Shown piece by piece: positions 1 to 20,500 of a stretch of DNA of 64,000 nucleotides. How positions within the stretch are numbered: the stretch's first letter is position 1; every line of letters starts with the position of its first letter. Source of the DNA: Prostheceraeus crozeri (lineage: Eukaryota > Platyhelminthes > Polycladida > Euryleptidae); NCBI GenBank assembly GCA_907163375.1, contig CAJQUW010001853.1, positions 185,986 through 249,985 of the forward strand, in the 5' to 3' direction. The notes under the pieces were generated by a model. The model ran no database searches. It had not been told where the DNA came from and saw nothing but the letters and a program-made list of their open reading frames with translations. A program made the position numbers and the translations under genes.

Positions 1-183
1 CTGTCGCTTGCTCTGAAAGAGACAGGGTGATATATCGAAGTAAATAAAGTATAACCTAGACTGAGCTTTCGTGTTCTGAATGTCGTTTGGAGAATGACAA
101 GCACCAAAAGAGCAATGAAATTTTAGTCAAAATGTTGCGCTTGCATCACAGAATTAGATTGTTTAGACTAAGCAGTTCTCACA

Positions 184-1055
184 TAATCAGAGAAACACAG
201 AAAAATGTCACTTTTGCGGAAAGCTTTAATTTATTTCCCAATGCGTTTGCATGCGGTTTTCTTTGATACTGTCTGACAAGAAGAGGAACCGGGTAGAACT
301 CAATGGATGCCCAGATTCGTAGCCAGGGGGTGTGCATGCTTCTGTAGAAGTCCATTTCGGTCTCGTCTTCTGCAGAAACTCATTCTGGTGGCCGGTCGAA
401 CAGTTGCCTGCTTCAATAGTCCTGCAGCGATAACGAGTTTCTGCAGGGAACGAGGCCGAAAGTGACACTTTTACAAAATAACGTGCACCCTATGCCTACT
501 TCGAATCGGCACGTCTGCCGAGTTCTAGTGAGTTCACCTTCTTAGACAGGATTAAAGAAAAACACATGTAAATCCAATAGGACGCAGATTGCAGTTTTTG
601 GCTAAAATGAAATTTTCTGTGTTTTCTCTGATTAAACGAAAAGTACTAAACCCAGAGTCATAATTTGTGACAGGGAATGTCTTGAGGTCATTTCCTATGA
701 TGTACATGTGATATCATCATGCTTCTGATTGTGTTTGCCGACATTAAGAGGCTTGCCAAATCTAAATATGTTTCATTCAATGCCAAAAATGATGACTCTA
801 GGCTTAGTGCTTTTCGTTTAATCAGAGAAAACACAGAAAATTTCATTTTAGCCAAAAACTGCAATCTAAGTACCATTGGATTTACATGTGTTTTTCTTTG
901 ATTTTGTCTGACAAGAAGAGGAACTCACTAGAACTCGGCAGACGTGCCGATTCGTAGTAGGTATAGGGTGTACATCATTTTGTGAAAGTCTCGTTTTCGG
1001 CCTCGTTCCCTGCAGAAACTCGCTCTGTTGGCCGGTCGACCAGTTGCTTGCTTCA
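184..1055. repeat. Three-copy fold-back repeat cluster
   Basis: Three diverged copies of one sequence of about 230 bp lie here: 184-415 (+), 434-660 (-) and 793-1055 (+). The second and third form a long imperfect palindrome (434-660 against 793-1022) around a 132-bp loop. Shared landmarks are GACAAGAAGAGGAAC, CTGCAGAAACTC and GGCCGGTCGA. No open frame of note is present. It lies upstream of the first recognisable exon of receptor gene 1. A fold-back MITE or a locally duplicated and inverted non-autonomous element are both possible. Confidence 0.7.
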
Positions 1056-1193
1056 TGCAGTATTTCACATTTTTAGCAAATTCTGATTTACGCTTTGATG
1101 GTACTTTAATAACCTTTGCTTTGAATAATGAGAATATATCACATGGATCGTAATTCATTATTATGTCATTTAAGCCCATTCCATCTATTTCAG

Positions 1194-8529
<7,336 letters not shown>

Positions 8530-8751
8530 ACTCTCACTATCAAAGATTTTATTTTTACGTACCTGCGAGATCACAAGACATATTTTGCAATCATTGAACA
8601 GTATTTTTACGTATTATATGTGATTGGTTATATTATCAAGATTTGTGGAAGATTCGTTAACTATGTGGTGATAGCCGGCGCTTCTGTCATTTTTTTATGT
8701 TTGATTAGAAATGTCACTGCTTTTGTTTCATTTGCACAGACACTTCATGAA

Positions 8752-8757
8752 ATAAAC
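8752..8757 (+). promoter_or_regulatory. Polyadenylation signal of receptor gene 1
   Basis: AATAAA lies 223 bp after the TAA stop of gene 1, in AT-rich sequence. I see no other feature between 8530 and the hAT element at 9346. Confidence 0.5.
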
Positions 8758-9645
8758 GAAATCTGAAATGGGAATTTTCATGCTTTTTGTCTTTACTATT
8801 TAATTATTAGCTGAGAAAAATGAGAAAGGTCTTTGAATACGACAGCTATACCTTGACTTATTTTCACCGTGATGGGATCCCCTTTCTGTTTACGTCAATG
8901 TGGGTGTTTGCTAGAAAACCGAAATTATATGACTTCTAAGAAACATTCTCATATGATGATGAAAATCATCCCAGCAGCCATTTATAATAGAATGTAATGC
9001 TTAATAATTTAAATTATCAATTGAAGTAGCCTTAATGAGGACTGATGGCGTTCTCCAATCCGCAAGTGCACAAATGCAATGCTACTGTAACCATTGGATT
9101 AATTAATTCTTAAAAGAGCTCAATGGACCTTTCTCGTGGCAACGAATTAAAATTGATCAGCTTTGGCCCAATAGCTGGTAAAAACGGAAATCTTAGGACT
9201 TGTAACACCACTCATTCTTACTGTTAATATACGAATATCATAGATTCCAAACACTGCAGCATTTATACACTTTCAAATCAGACGTCTAATATACTGTACC
9301 GACTACAGATGCTGGTTGTGGAAATAAAATAGGACAATGGTCACCCAGTGGCGGCGCCAGCGAACCAGTAGAACGGTTACAAATGGGTTACATCACTTAT
9401 ATTGCTGGTTACATAAATGATCTGAATTTTTTAACGGATGCTACTTATTTTCATGAAATTATACTCATAGATGTGTAGAAGGCTTGGACATGAAAACTTT
9501 CTGTGCTCCCCTGAACTATACAGTTATGTACGCACATATAGACCCAACATAAATATTACAATATATCATATATATTTTAATTATTGAAGCTCTAGGATAT
9601 TGTTCAATCTCACCTCGTTTCTGTCGACCATTCGCTTAGCGTGTC

Positions 9646-11870
9646 TCATTTCAATGGAAAGCCCTCCATGTCAATTTCGTAGTGCTCAGCAAATGGGCGA
9701 ATTTCATCAACATTCAAAAAGTTATTCGAACGAGGATCCAGTGCTGACAGCGATCTCATGATGTCCATATTTGAGCTATTAAATCGTTCATTGAATTCAC
9801 AACTCAATTTGTCGAGAATAGGGAATAATATCAGTCTTTTCATGTCGTCCAATGTGGTAGGATTTTCCCTTGAGCCAACGGTTGAATACACCACGAAGTC
9901 GTGAAATCTGTCTATGAGGCTTGACTGTCTTCTGGATTCACGGCAGCGAGGAACATCGCTTCCTTCAACCATTTCAAATGACTTTTGATAGTAATCGCTA
10001 GCTTTAGCATCATTGCGATAAGATGCAATCTCTTCCACAATAGCCTCAATGTAATTTGACGCCTTCATGAAATCGATTTTGGGATCCTGTAGAACGTCAG
10101 AGGCCTTTTTTGTTTCAGAGAGTAAGTCGTACATTACCAACATGTAGAGAAATGCTTGATTAATTTCGGAAAGGATGCTTTTCGCAGAACCAGCTCGCTC
10201 CCTGTTTTCGTCATTAAAAACGATCGAACGCAAAAAATCGACAAATTCAGCGAATCTTAACTTAACAGCAGCGACGGCTCTCACTTGGGCAGACCAGCGA
10301 GTATCTGATACACGTTTGAATTCGATAGGTTTGAAACCCTTTTTTTTTGGAAATCAACCCACCTACTGTGAACATTGGATCCGCTAAGGAAGTTGTAAGC
10401 GGATTGAAGTGTGACAAAAAATCGGCAACTGGCATCACACCCTTGACTGAGTCAACAATAACAAGATTCAATTTGTGATTAGCACAATGAAAATACAAAG
10501 CTTTGCTAGCCACCTCACGAATTCGCTGCTGAACTCCACTAAGATGCCCGCTCATGACGCGAGCACCATCGTAGCCTTGACCAACTAATGTATGTAAATC
10601 AATCCCCAAATTGAACAGTTCTTGCAGAATATACTTCGTCAGGCTCTCTGCATCCATGTTCAGTCATCGTGAATCCTACAAATTCTTCATGAATTTCACA
10701 TTCGTAAACATACCTGATAAATATCGAGAGTTGTTCTTCTTTAGACAGATCCTTTGTCTCATCCACTAAAACTGCGCAATATTTGGATTCTTGTATTTCA
10801 GATTTTATTTCTTCAAGAATAATTTCTGCCACAATTTGAATGATAGCGTTCTGTATGGTATAATGTGTATACTTAGCATTCCGGGGTCCTGTGGTTAGCC
10901 GGTCGTAAATAACTTGGCAATATGGCTTTAAAAAATATAGAATTTCAAGAAAATTTCCGTGGTTACTTGTGTCATTGGCTTCGCGGTGGCCACGCTGTGC
11001 TATATTTTAAACAGCCGTCTATCTTAAGACATCAGAAATAATTTTCATGTACTCACGGTTACGCTGCACAGCCTCTCGATGACTGTCGTCGAGGGAATCA
11101 ACGATGGTAGCTCCTGATTTCTTTGATTTAGAATAGTTGGCGTACTTCTCAACACTGAGAATGTGGTCATCAGAGATTTTGTGAGCAAATAGACGATTGA
11201 CCGCAGGATCATCAGTTTTTACGCTGCACTTAGTCCATGCGTCGAATCCTTCATCAACAATAGCGCCTTTTCCACTTGTTTTGAAATGCCGGCATACGAA
11301 GCAATAAGCTTTTCCCTCTCTTTCGGAATATTCTAATCACGAATACTTTTCATTATCCAACCAATCTTTGACAAATCGTCGATTATATTTGTTGGGAATC
11401 AATTTCATTGGACCACTAGCTAGTGGCTTTCTATAGGGACCATCATCTGGTGATTGGGATATATCCTTCGGTCCTGGTGGCGCGGACGGCATGAGTTTCG
11501 TGGCGCTTTTGGCTTCTGCTGATAGGGTGAAATGTTCGTCTGATAAATGATATAATGGTGTACCAAGAAGATCGTCGTCAGCATCAGTTGGACACGATTC
11601 AATAGACATGAATTCTTCAGCCAATAGAGAGTCAAATTTACCATCGATGGGGACGTTCGAAGACAAAGTAGCTTTCTGGTGAGAAGTAGACACAGAACAC
11701 GCACTTTCATTTGATATATGCGACGTTAGATCAATATCGGAGGAAGGGGCACACTGGTCAGTCGGTGAAGTAGATTTTCGAAGAGCTACACGTTTACGTC
11801 TATCAGCTGTTTCCGTAGAATCAGGAGAAGGCTCCCTCCGTCTTTTGGCAGAAAATAGCCATTTATCCAT
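9646..11870 (-). pseudogene. hAT transposase pseudogene, zf-TTF/DUF4371 (ZMYM1-like)
   Basis: Read on the minus strand from MDKWLFSAKRRR, the order is a low-complexity N-terminus, a TTF-type zinc finger (EGKAYCFVCRHF), RGHRE...NHGNFLEIL, the RNase-H-like DUF4371 region (KYCAVLVDETKD, GQGYDGARVMSG, HCANHKLNLVIVDS) and an SDTRWS motif. This matches ZMYM1-like hAT transposases. It is a pseudogene. An in-frame TGA occurs near 11330, another in-frame stop near 11007, a frameshift near 10660, and a second frameshift in the A-run at about 10339-10348. The C-terminal hAT dimerisation region expected after FPLK is not found before the left terminus, so an internal deletion is likely. Confidence 0.88.
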
Positions 11871-12041
11871 ATCTGATAATCTGGCAACACTCGTTGTTGA
11901 TTCTGAAAGTGTCTGTCTCAGTCACAGAATGAAACAATCAGTTCGTGTCTTTGTATTCCTGTCTTCATAACTCGCAAGGCCAATGAAAGGGCATCCTCAA
12001 TCGAACAATAAAGTAAATAAATGGTTTTAGCGAATTACCCC

Positions 12042-12065
12042 CTGAGGAAGAGCGAACGCTTGAAA
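12042..12065 (+). ncRNA. Hammerhead-like motif inside the hAT element
   Basis: CTGAGGA (12042-12048), the stem AGCG/CGCT and GAAA (12062-12065) are flanked by CCCC...GGGG. This is the spacing of hammerhead core boxes commonly seen near the ends of Penelope-like elements. It may be a small retroelement relic inserted in the hAT upstream region. No catalytic claim can be made from sequence alone. Confidence 0.35.
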
Positions 12066-13062
12066 CGCGTAGGGGTTGTACATATCCTTTAATTAACTAT
12101 TTTAATCTGGTCGATAAATTTCAAGGAGAGACGAAAGCTGTTCTTAGCATCAACTGAAGAACATTCGTCATCGTCACTGATTGTAACGAAATGCAATCCT
12201 TCATTCGTGCACACAAACCACAGCGTTATATGTCAGTTGCTATTGATATCAGATCCCTCTGCTCTGCGCCCTGCGTGCACATGTCGATACTGTGTCTCAC
12301 AAACATTTTATTGATAGAATAAGACTGACATGACTCAGATTCTATAAGACTCACAATTCTTTTTAATGTTGATGTAGTCGTCAAGTCAATGAGCTCAAAT
12401 TCAGAGAACGGTTACAAGTACGGTTACAATTCGATTTCTAGCGGTTACCATCAGTAACCGTATGTAACCCCTTGGCGCCGCCACTGGGTCAAGGAAATTA
12501 AAAATGAATGTTGTAAAACAACAGGAGACCGACGGATAAAATTGGAAAAGTGGAGGTAAAACATAGAACTACAATGATGCTGCTACACAGAAACTAATGC
12601 CACACTATATCTGAGACTAGACATGGTGGATAATGGCAATAGTGGACATGTAACAGGGCAACTTTGAGCTTTCGAAACCGGGGGAGCGACTCTTAGCATC
12701 CCTCTGACTATGATGTTCCAATGAGTCAATTCTCTTCAAATTCCTTGATGCACACACCTGATGTATTCTTTCAAATGGCTGCATCAGCTTTCACCAACCC
12801 GGTCATTTTGCCACTATAAACAACAATTCAAAATTTGAATTCAAGTTTCTTAGAAAAATAGAGCGATTTGAGAATCTGATCGAAAATTATTATGGACAAC
12901 ACTGGAAACCATGTGCTGCAACCATTTATTATACAAAAGAGTCGGAAGCCAATGTTGGTGCATGTTTAATTGACTTGGGATTATTTATTTGATATTTGTA
13001 TTATATACATAAGTATGGACGATATATTGTATTAATATAGAACCGAATTTATCGCATGCATA

Positions 13063-13093
13063 TTTCAGTAGCGTCGATGGCCACTATCATCAG
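13063..13093 (-). ncRNA. Hammerhead-like motif downstream of a GIY-YIG relic
   Basis: On the minus strand, CTGATGA (13093-13087) is followed by a pairable stem (TAGTG/CGCTA) and then GAAA (13066-13063). It lies about 50 bp past the end of the GIY-YIG relic, where Penelope-like elements carry such a motif. The stem is offset from GAAA by two bases, so it may be decayed. Confidence 0.4.
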
Positions 13094-13139
13094 TGCATAG
13101 AGAAAATAAAGGGTAAATTCTTCAACTATCATTGAAAAA

Positions 13140-13425
13140 TCAATAACGTAGAAGTGGCTCTGATTGGGTGTTGTTGTTCAGTAGATATTTCTTGTTGGTG
13201 AAAGATTTGATGTACAGTGATTCAGCAATATTCGTAGGTGGCGCTTTTCTCATTATTTTGAAACTTTCTTTCTTCGGTACATGTTCGTGCATTGAAATTT
13301 CGGATGGTGGCCATCCTTTTAGGTGCTCGTCGATTCGCTTGTGTAAATGCTAACAAATCCGACGAGTCTCTCCGAAGTAGTTCACAAGTATATTTTCTAG
13401 ACGAGGGAAGAGAAATCGCCAAAAG
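13140..13425 (-). pseudogene. GIY-YIG nuclease relic of a Penelope-like element
   Basis: The minus-strand translation gives NYFGETRR, then KRIDEHLKGWPPSEISMHEH, then PPTNIAESLYIKSF. This is the second half of a GIY-YIG domain, with its YxGET, R..EHL and final E motifs, followed by the usual C-terminal tail. The frame is no longer open and no RT is recognisable beside it. I infer an old, fragmentary retroelement. Confidence 0.6.
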
Positions 13426-16100
13426 GAATTTTATTTTTATTTTTTAATTAAGTTTTGGCCTTTCAAGGTGGTGATGGCAACTTTGAACGTGATTATTTCT
13501 AAACTTCTATTTATTAGCTGCACTTTGGATTTTATTTCGCTCAAAGTATTACCGACGAAGAGTGATTTCCAATACTTTTTCTCATACTTTACTACTTTAT
13601 CTCTTCATTTTTCTTTAAGGACTTTTTGCAAATCAAAATTCTTCCAAATTGCTTCGGGTGATGACCATTTCACATAAAGATCGCACGAGCGATATTTTTG
13701 TTGTTCTTACGGTCATAGGTCACTTGTAAGTATGTACTAATGTATATATAAAGATATATAGTATTGTACTATATGTAGAGATATTCTCCTGCAGTCATGA
13801 AAGCATAAAGTCACGAAAAGCAAGCTTCCAAAACTTCTGAAACTATAGCATTTCATTTTCGACCACAACCTGAATCCATAACATCGACAATTGCCGATTG
13901 AACTGCATTCTTCTTTAATGCAATAGGGTTTTCTCTGACTGGAGAGGTCACGAGGAAAGTTTGGCGAAAGCACACATGATATCAACTGTCATCCGCAAAT
14001 CGTGTCAGGATTTTTCGTAAACCGTTCGCCAGAAGCCATCTTTACCGCTAGTTATAAACCGCTCATAGATATCCAATAGACATCATCACTATTGTTGTGA
14101 TGGCACGGTACCATTCCTTTAGGGTAATGACTTACGTCTTGCGAGTCAATCTCTGTAAATTTGTGCCTATGATTTTTCCCTTCTGGTTCCGGTCTTCGCT
14201 TTAAAATGATGACTAAAATAATTTTTCACTTTGACTGCCTAGTCTGGTGGATAACTGAACCAGGATTCACTGTTCCTTTATGCAACTCCGAATTCGTATA
14301 GTTTTCGGTATTTCACATGATAGGATATTCATTCGCTGCTTGCGGTTCTCGGGCGTTCAGCTTTAGGTCCACCATTTATTTGGAATAGCCTGGAAATGTG
14401 ATAGGCTGCACCCCGTGCAATACCTGGAGCATGTACGCTTTCGTCTTCAAAGCTTATTATGCCTTCAAACTATGACGTCTTTTGCATAACTCGAAAAGTT
14501 ATTCATTAGTTTAGATTGCTGCGTTTGATTTGAGATTTGTAGATAGAAATTGTCATTTTCCAAGATATTACAGCGTCTATGCGCTTTGCATTGGTGATTT
14601 GGAGTCATGCATTATCCAGATAGAGTCACAATAAAAATTATGGAGTTGGTCTTCTATAACAATATGGCCGAGATTCTTTGAAATTAATTATTCAAATATG
14701 AAACTGCTATTTTCTGTAGCCACAATTGATGATGGTTGCGCAAAATGTACTTCAGCATTTTCTTAATGATATTTGTAAATATCCGATCATTGAACATAAT
14801 TTGAAAGAAATTATGAAAAGAAAATTGGTATACAGGTTCGGCAAAAATAAGCGGTAGAATGCATTTCGAATGCTTTTCCTTCTGTCAATGGCGTTTTGCG
14901 GAGCTGCAACATATAACCTTAATTATCGGACAGCTTTCTTCTTTCAATAATCTCGACTATCGCGCAGTGCTTCACTAGCACTTGACTTTAATACTTCTTT
15001 ATGTGCTTTCCAGTAGTATTGGCACCTTCTCAAATCAATGAATGCTCCAAAGCAAAACGTCGCAGAAAGCTAGTTTGACTACCCTGTATCTTCATAACAT
15101 TGTTTTCTTCTACAAACAAATGCTCCGTAAATGATGACAAGCATTCATAATTTCCATTCTATGACTGATAATTTGCAGCTAAACCTGAGCCTGAGGAGAC
15201 CTTTTAGGTCTTACTATGTGCCCGCTATTAGCAAGGGACTCTATAAACTTCAAGGCTAAAAATCACAATTTTCACGCAAAAAAATATTATAGCGAAGCAT
15301 CAAAGATATTCTTTCAACACCTGATATGCCCACCTCCGGCTGCGATACACCTCTCAATTCTGGCTGAATCAATAAGATTGTCGCAGATCCTGGTCACTCT
15401 GTCGCGTGAAAAGCATGGCTGAAAAAGTAGCGAATTAATTCGGATTTCTCCTCATTTCCCAACTTCACAATCGATTTTTGAGGCAAGTCTACAAACTCTC
15501 AACATAAGATTACATGTCGTGTAGGACCTCAAACTTGTGAAACTCATGATACCACAGATTGTTTAAGCGTGTCAATATGTTAGAAGTACAAACTGATTCA
15601 AAACGATGGCACATGCAGGAACTTACTAAATGGGCAAAAAGAAATTTTCAATACCTTGCAGAGATAGGAAAAATAGTCGTGCGTCGCTTGCGGATTGTTG
15701 TGAATTCTTCAAAATGTTCCGATCGCCATGATTACTTCAGATTCGAAGAATTCAGATCATGTGCAAAAGATTTCTCGATGATGTTGGTCTATTCGTTCAA
15801 TATTAAAAAAGTTAGCAGGCGCACAAAAAACGTTCATTAACTTCTGTGTAGAACTTGACATAGACTATGTCTCTTTACTGTGTGATCCGGTTGATAGCTG
15901 TTGAAACTTCGCACAATTTTGCATGGTTGATGTTGAACTGGCTGCTCATTGTTCGATTGCTATCGTATTATGACCGCAATGTGTCATTTCATCACCGTTA
16001 CATGTTCCAATGCTTCCTTTCTAATCAAACAGAAGAAGACCTGTCTAATTCTGTGGGTATAATTCTGAGCATGATAGTCTTCATCTTTCTAGTTGTCTGG
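13426..16100. other. Intergenic sequence without recognisable genes
   Basis: Only short, low-complexity open frames occur here, and none has a recognisable motif. I see no splice-bounded exon belonging to either receptor gene. Confidence 0.5.
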
Positions 16101-16205
16101 GGCGACCGCACAGAAACACTATTAAGCTAACAGATATGTGACAGTATCATTCATCCATTGAAATTTGCTTGTCACTAACAACTCACTACCTTCTGTGCGG
16201 TCGCC
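16101..16205. repeat. Short inverted-repeat element, GGCGACCGCACAGAA arms
   Basis: Perfect 15-bp inverted arms lie at 16101-16115 and 16191-16205, with CTGG flanking both outer sides. It is MITE-like, 105 bp long and has no coding capacity. Confidence 0.6.
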
Positions 16206-16802
16206 CTGGTAGATTGCAAGTTTAGGTTACAAACTTGGAAACTCTATCTCAAATTCCTCTTTGTTACTGATTCAAATATTCGATACTTCAAATACAGAAA
16301 ATTTGGTAGTGAAGGTTTTAATGCGCAGCTCATCACATCTATCGTAAAAACATTAATTACGAGTCGCGGATTAGCGGGTCGGGAGATTCAAGCCTATTTA
16401 CGCGTTAGGTTCGAACTATGCCAGAAATGAGCTATGCAGATAAAATTCGATTATCTGCCGGTGCTAATTTGTCTTTGAGCAACACTTATGTTGGCTTGCA
16501 GGATTTGTTTTTCAGCAATATTTTCGCTGCTAAATGTTGATTCTTAATGATTCGAAGGTCGTAATGAGATTTTAAAAATATTAAGACTATTATTATTAAA
16601 TGGAGAAATAAGAATTATTGTTAACAAACATTTGGGAGGAGAAGCGCTCATTTTTTGTTGCCCCGCTACACTGTCTCATACTGCATAAGGCTGACCGTCA
16701 AATTCGAATCTTCACTTCAATTCAAAATTTCTTTTCATTTTAAACTTTATTACCTGGTAAAAATTACCTATTACTATTACTTATTACCTATTTTAAATGT
16801 TA

Positions 16803-16958
16803 CGAGGTCCGGAACATTGTGTTTGAACTGTATGCAATTGTGCTTCAACATTGAATGCTCCATTTCAGGTAAGCAGCTGCTCAATATCATTTATATGTAC
16901 GATTTCAGTAAATATGCGAGAATATTTATACTTTAATAAAATTCTGTTCCGGACCTCC
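16803..16958. mobile_element. Small MITE with TA target duplication
   Basis: This 156-bp element has 14-bp ends (CGAGGTCCGGAACA at the left, TGTTCCGGACCTCC at the right) and a TA dinucleotide on each side, which suggests a Tc1/mariner-type non-autonomous element. Confidence 0.6.
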
Positions 16959-17330
16959 TAATAATTAGACCTCCTACTAAATAGGTATGTAAAATATGAT
17001 TTGGGATACTTTCAACAATTAAAACTTGACAATGTGATATCAAGCCGCTTATATTTATTAATATTTATAACCTATCCTCTAAATATCATTCATCCACTTC
17101 TTCCTATAATGAAAGAGCACTATATTCAAATGCAGTTTGTGAATGTCAATGTCCTCTCCTTCTAGAGCTATCCTAATTTCTCCATCTTTGTCTGCTTCAT
17201 AATATTATCATCTATCTGTAAATATTTCTATAACATTATCATCGTCGTAATTGTAACATTGTTTGCCATATTTTGTATTCGTGTTCTCGATTTGAGAAAT
17301 AAACGTTCTGATATTTTGATGCCTCACTGT

Positions 17331-17544
17331 CAGCCAAAGAAACAATTGAAGCTACAAATAAGACAGAACTTTTTCGGAAAAATTCAAGCCCTCTTCAAGG
17401 TCATTATATGTTAGAATGAACGATAAAGATAATAGTACAAAATTCAATTGAAGTCATAGAACTTGATGGAAAGCAAATAGTGTATAAAAATTATTTCTGA
17501 AAAAAATTTTGTCTTATTTGTAGTTTCAATTGTTTCTTAGCCTG
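17331..17544. mobile_element. Palindromic MITE-like element
   Basis: Inverted arms of about 52 bp (17331-17382 and 17493-17544), sharing AAAGAAACAATTGAA and ACAAATAAGAC, enclose about 110 bp. The ends read CAGCC...GCCTG. No clear target duplication remains. Confidence 0.65.
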
Positions 17545-20500
17545 TAAATGAGGACATAAAGTTTAGACTGAAGAATCTATTTTTGATTAGTTGTGCCTCA
17601 TGGCACGAAATTAAAGAAATTTCACCTTTTACAGACAACTTCAATTTGATTCAGCGTAATTTTAGAATCCGAAATCTTTTTATTCTTCCGAATCAGATTA
17701 AGAGTTGAACGAAATTTTGTATCCACTGGACAAACAGTTTTACAAACAGTTTTTGCTATTTCCAGTTCCAAGTAGAAGACCACTATCATGAGCATGCTCA
17801 AATTAAATTGGCCCTACCTGCAATGGTAATCAACAACTTACATAACAAAATTGATAAATAAATAAGTTGATATAATAATGGTAGAATTGTCATCACTACA
17901 ATGAATACTTGATTTGCTCTCCATGAAGAGTTAATCATCCGTATGATATTTTCTTATGACGTTGTGTACTCCTTAGCAAGGCAATGGTGCAAAATCAACT
18001 AACCAACTCCTACCTTGCTTGCCATAGAGATGATGAATAATCAATTAGGCACTTGGTTGGCCACTTTGTTTTTGTTATGGTTTTCTTTGAGATCTCCCTT
18101 AGTACTTTTATGCGTTTATTTATCCTTGATTGCCGGTGGAATATGAACCTTTCTTTTGATAGTCAACGAAATCCAAAATATGAAATATGATGATTAACGA
18201 TTGTTGTGCTGAATGCTTAAATAGTTTCGAAAATTTTATATTCATCTCGTCAAGATATTCGGCTGCTGTCATTCATACTAAAATATCAAGTCTCGAGAAT
18301 TTTAGCATAAATTGGTACAGACAGTACTGCTTGAGAAATTCATTGTTACAAACTATATCCGCAAATTAATTTACTTCAATTGAAAAAAAGCGGCATGTAA
18401 TTATAAGGATATTCACATATCATCAAACTTATCGTGAAGCACATCCGTTGTTAAAAATTTGAAGTGTGGCACATTTTTATATTTAATTAAATTTGATAAT
18501 TTAATCCTCAATCACTCATTTTTAACATTATTGATCAAAGCTTGAAATGAAGCCGCAATATTTGTTATGGGCCCGGTCTGAAGCGCTACAGGACTTTCTG
18601 AATTTGCTTTATGGCGGTTACTAAATAACAGTTTATTTCCAAAGCATATTGAACAAGTTGTTTTGTTCAGAATATCTCTAGAAAATGATGCGGTTTCTGA
18701 ATTTGAGTTTAGGGATATCAACCTATATATTATGGCTCAGCAAGTCACAGTTCATTCAGTCTGGAGACTGTGTCCATTTCATTGATCGGTAAGCTGAAAG
18801 ACGATTCAAGATATTGCATTAAAAACATGTTTCAAAACATTTAATATAATTTATACTCAACCATAATCCAAGCATAACTAATATTTTTGACAATTCCAAA
18901 TCAGAGAAGCGCTATTTTATGTGTTGCGACAGTTTGAATTAAAAGTAAGTTATTGCTTGCACAAACGTATCGTCAAAGCATCCTGTACATAAGCAGGGTA
19001 GAGGAGGGTAAAGAGAAGTGTCTGCAACTATATGTGCTTACATTATCAGCATTTGACATTGAGAAAGACACTCTGCCCGTTGGATACGGTTGAATGGGCG
19101 TCGGACAGCTTTTTAAAAAAATTCCTCACTTTCACTTTAAGGATAATTTTCTCAAATAATATGTGATTTGTAATCAACCACACTGTCTCGACATAAGGGA
19201 GACAGTCCAGTCACGCAGAAATTGCGTGGTGTTTGGCTGAAAAGTCATCCTGAAAAAGCGAGTGAAGAAAATCTGGCTACAAAAAGTGCATTTTGAGCTA
19301 TCAGTGAATATTTAGCGTTAGTAAATAGATTTTCAAATCCACTTACCTTCTGACAGGCATCCGATTTCAATAAATCGATTTCAAATTCCGATGTTCAGTG
19401 ATAATTAATATCATTTTTATGCTCTTTAATAATAATGGGTAATTTTTAGTGAGAGCATTTGTTACTGATGCAATATTCTATGATTGTCAGAGGCATTTTT
19501 TAAGAGACATGTATACGTCCCATTATTAAATCATGGACAAATTCGAGCGAAATTTTTGCTCTTACTGAGCATAGTGCGAGATTTAGTAAGCCAAATGTGT
19601 TTTTGATAATTAAGTTGTTGACTGGTGTACAGTAGAAGACAGTAGCTTTCGGTAGTGCTTGTTGCATGCAGATCTAGATGACCAATAATTCAGCTCAAAC
19701 AGATAGAATAGAACCAGATTTGCTATGAAATGTGCAGGTGCCATAGATGTTGCCGCAGAATTCAGTCAAACAGTTGCCAAATACTGTAAGCACAAAAACA
19801 GATTGCATGCAGAACAGAAAGAAGGATGAGACTTTCTTGTTTATTGTGCTTGACACTGGCTATGACGGCATTTATTCTATAATATATAATGAAGCAGGCC
19901 GACAAGAACGCATTGAATTTGAAAAAATGAAATCGAGAATATCGTGTCCCTTTAACTCTATCAGTGGAATTGTGACAATTTTCGAAAGTTTTGAAAGCAA
20001 TTTTTGACGAAAGAAGATATCCGTATTTTTCTTCGACCGCTTTTATTTAAAATATAAAAAGAAAAATTGAATAACAAAGCCCACATTTTCGCCGTAGCCT
20101 TTATCAAGCAAGCTGTCTTTCAATATACAAAATATGCATTTACTTGTGGACTTTGAATAGAAATCTTAGCAGCTTCCAATTTACGCTGGGCACTGGCAAA
20201 TTTTAGATTTCTATGAATGATGTTCCATGATGATATAATATGCTTGTAGCATTGACCGAGAGCCGTGACCCTGTAAGTGCCGAAATGCAGCAGAATTCTC
20301 CCTACTTAAATGTTCTTTAACATGACAATGCATTGCGAATATGAAATGCATGCACTATACATGTATCTGGCAAGTGATTTTATAGACACAAAATTTGACA
20401 TTATACATATTGGGATATGATGCATATGTACAAGTTTTGCCATTCTTGTAAAAACAGCTATTTTCCTGCTTTCATAAATCATAATGCAAATGCCATTGAA

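Larger units (their letters stand above)
9346..12486 (-). mobile_element. Degraded hAT DNA transposon (ZMYM1-like transposase)
   Basis: This 3141-bp element has near-perfect 14-bp terminal inverted repeats, CAGTGGCGGCGCCA at the left and its complement at the right. The flanks share GGTCA, probably a decayed 8-bp target duplication. Subterminal GGTTAC hexamers occur at 9375, 9386 and 9407 and, in either orientation, at 12410, 12422, 12443, 12454 and 12464, as expected of hAT transposase binding sites. The broken transposase lies between. Confidence 0.9.

Noticed and set aside
13468-13677. Plus-strand frame of 69 codons
   Set aside because: Lies antisense to the upstream part of the GIY-YIG relic and has no recognisable domain.
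15559-15840. Plus-strand frame of 93 codons
   Set aside because: Basic, low-similarity sequence without a domain, repeat or exon context.
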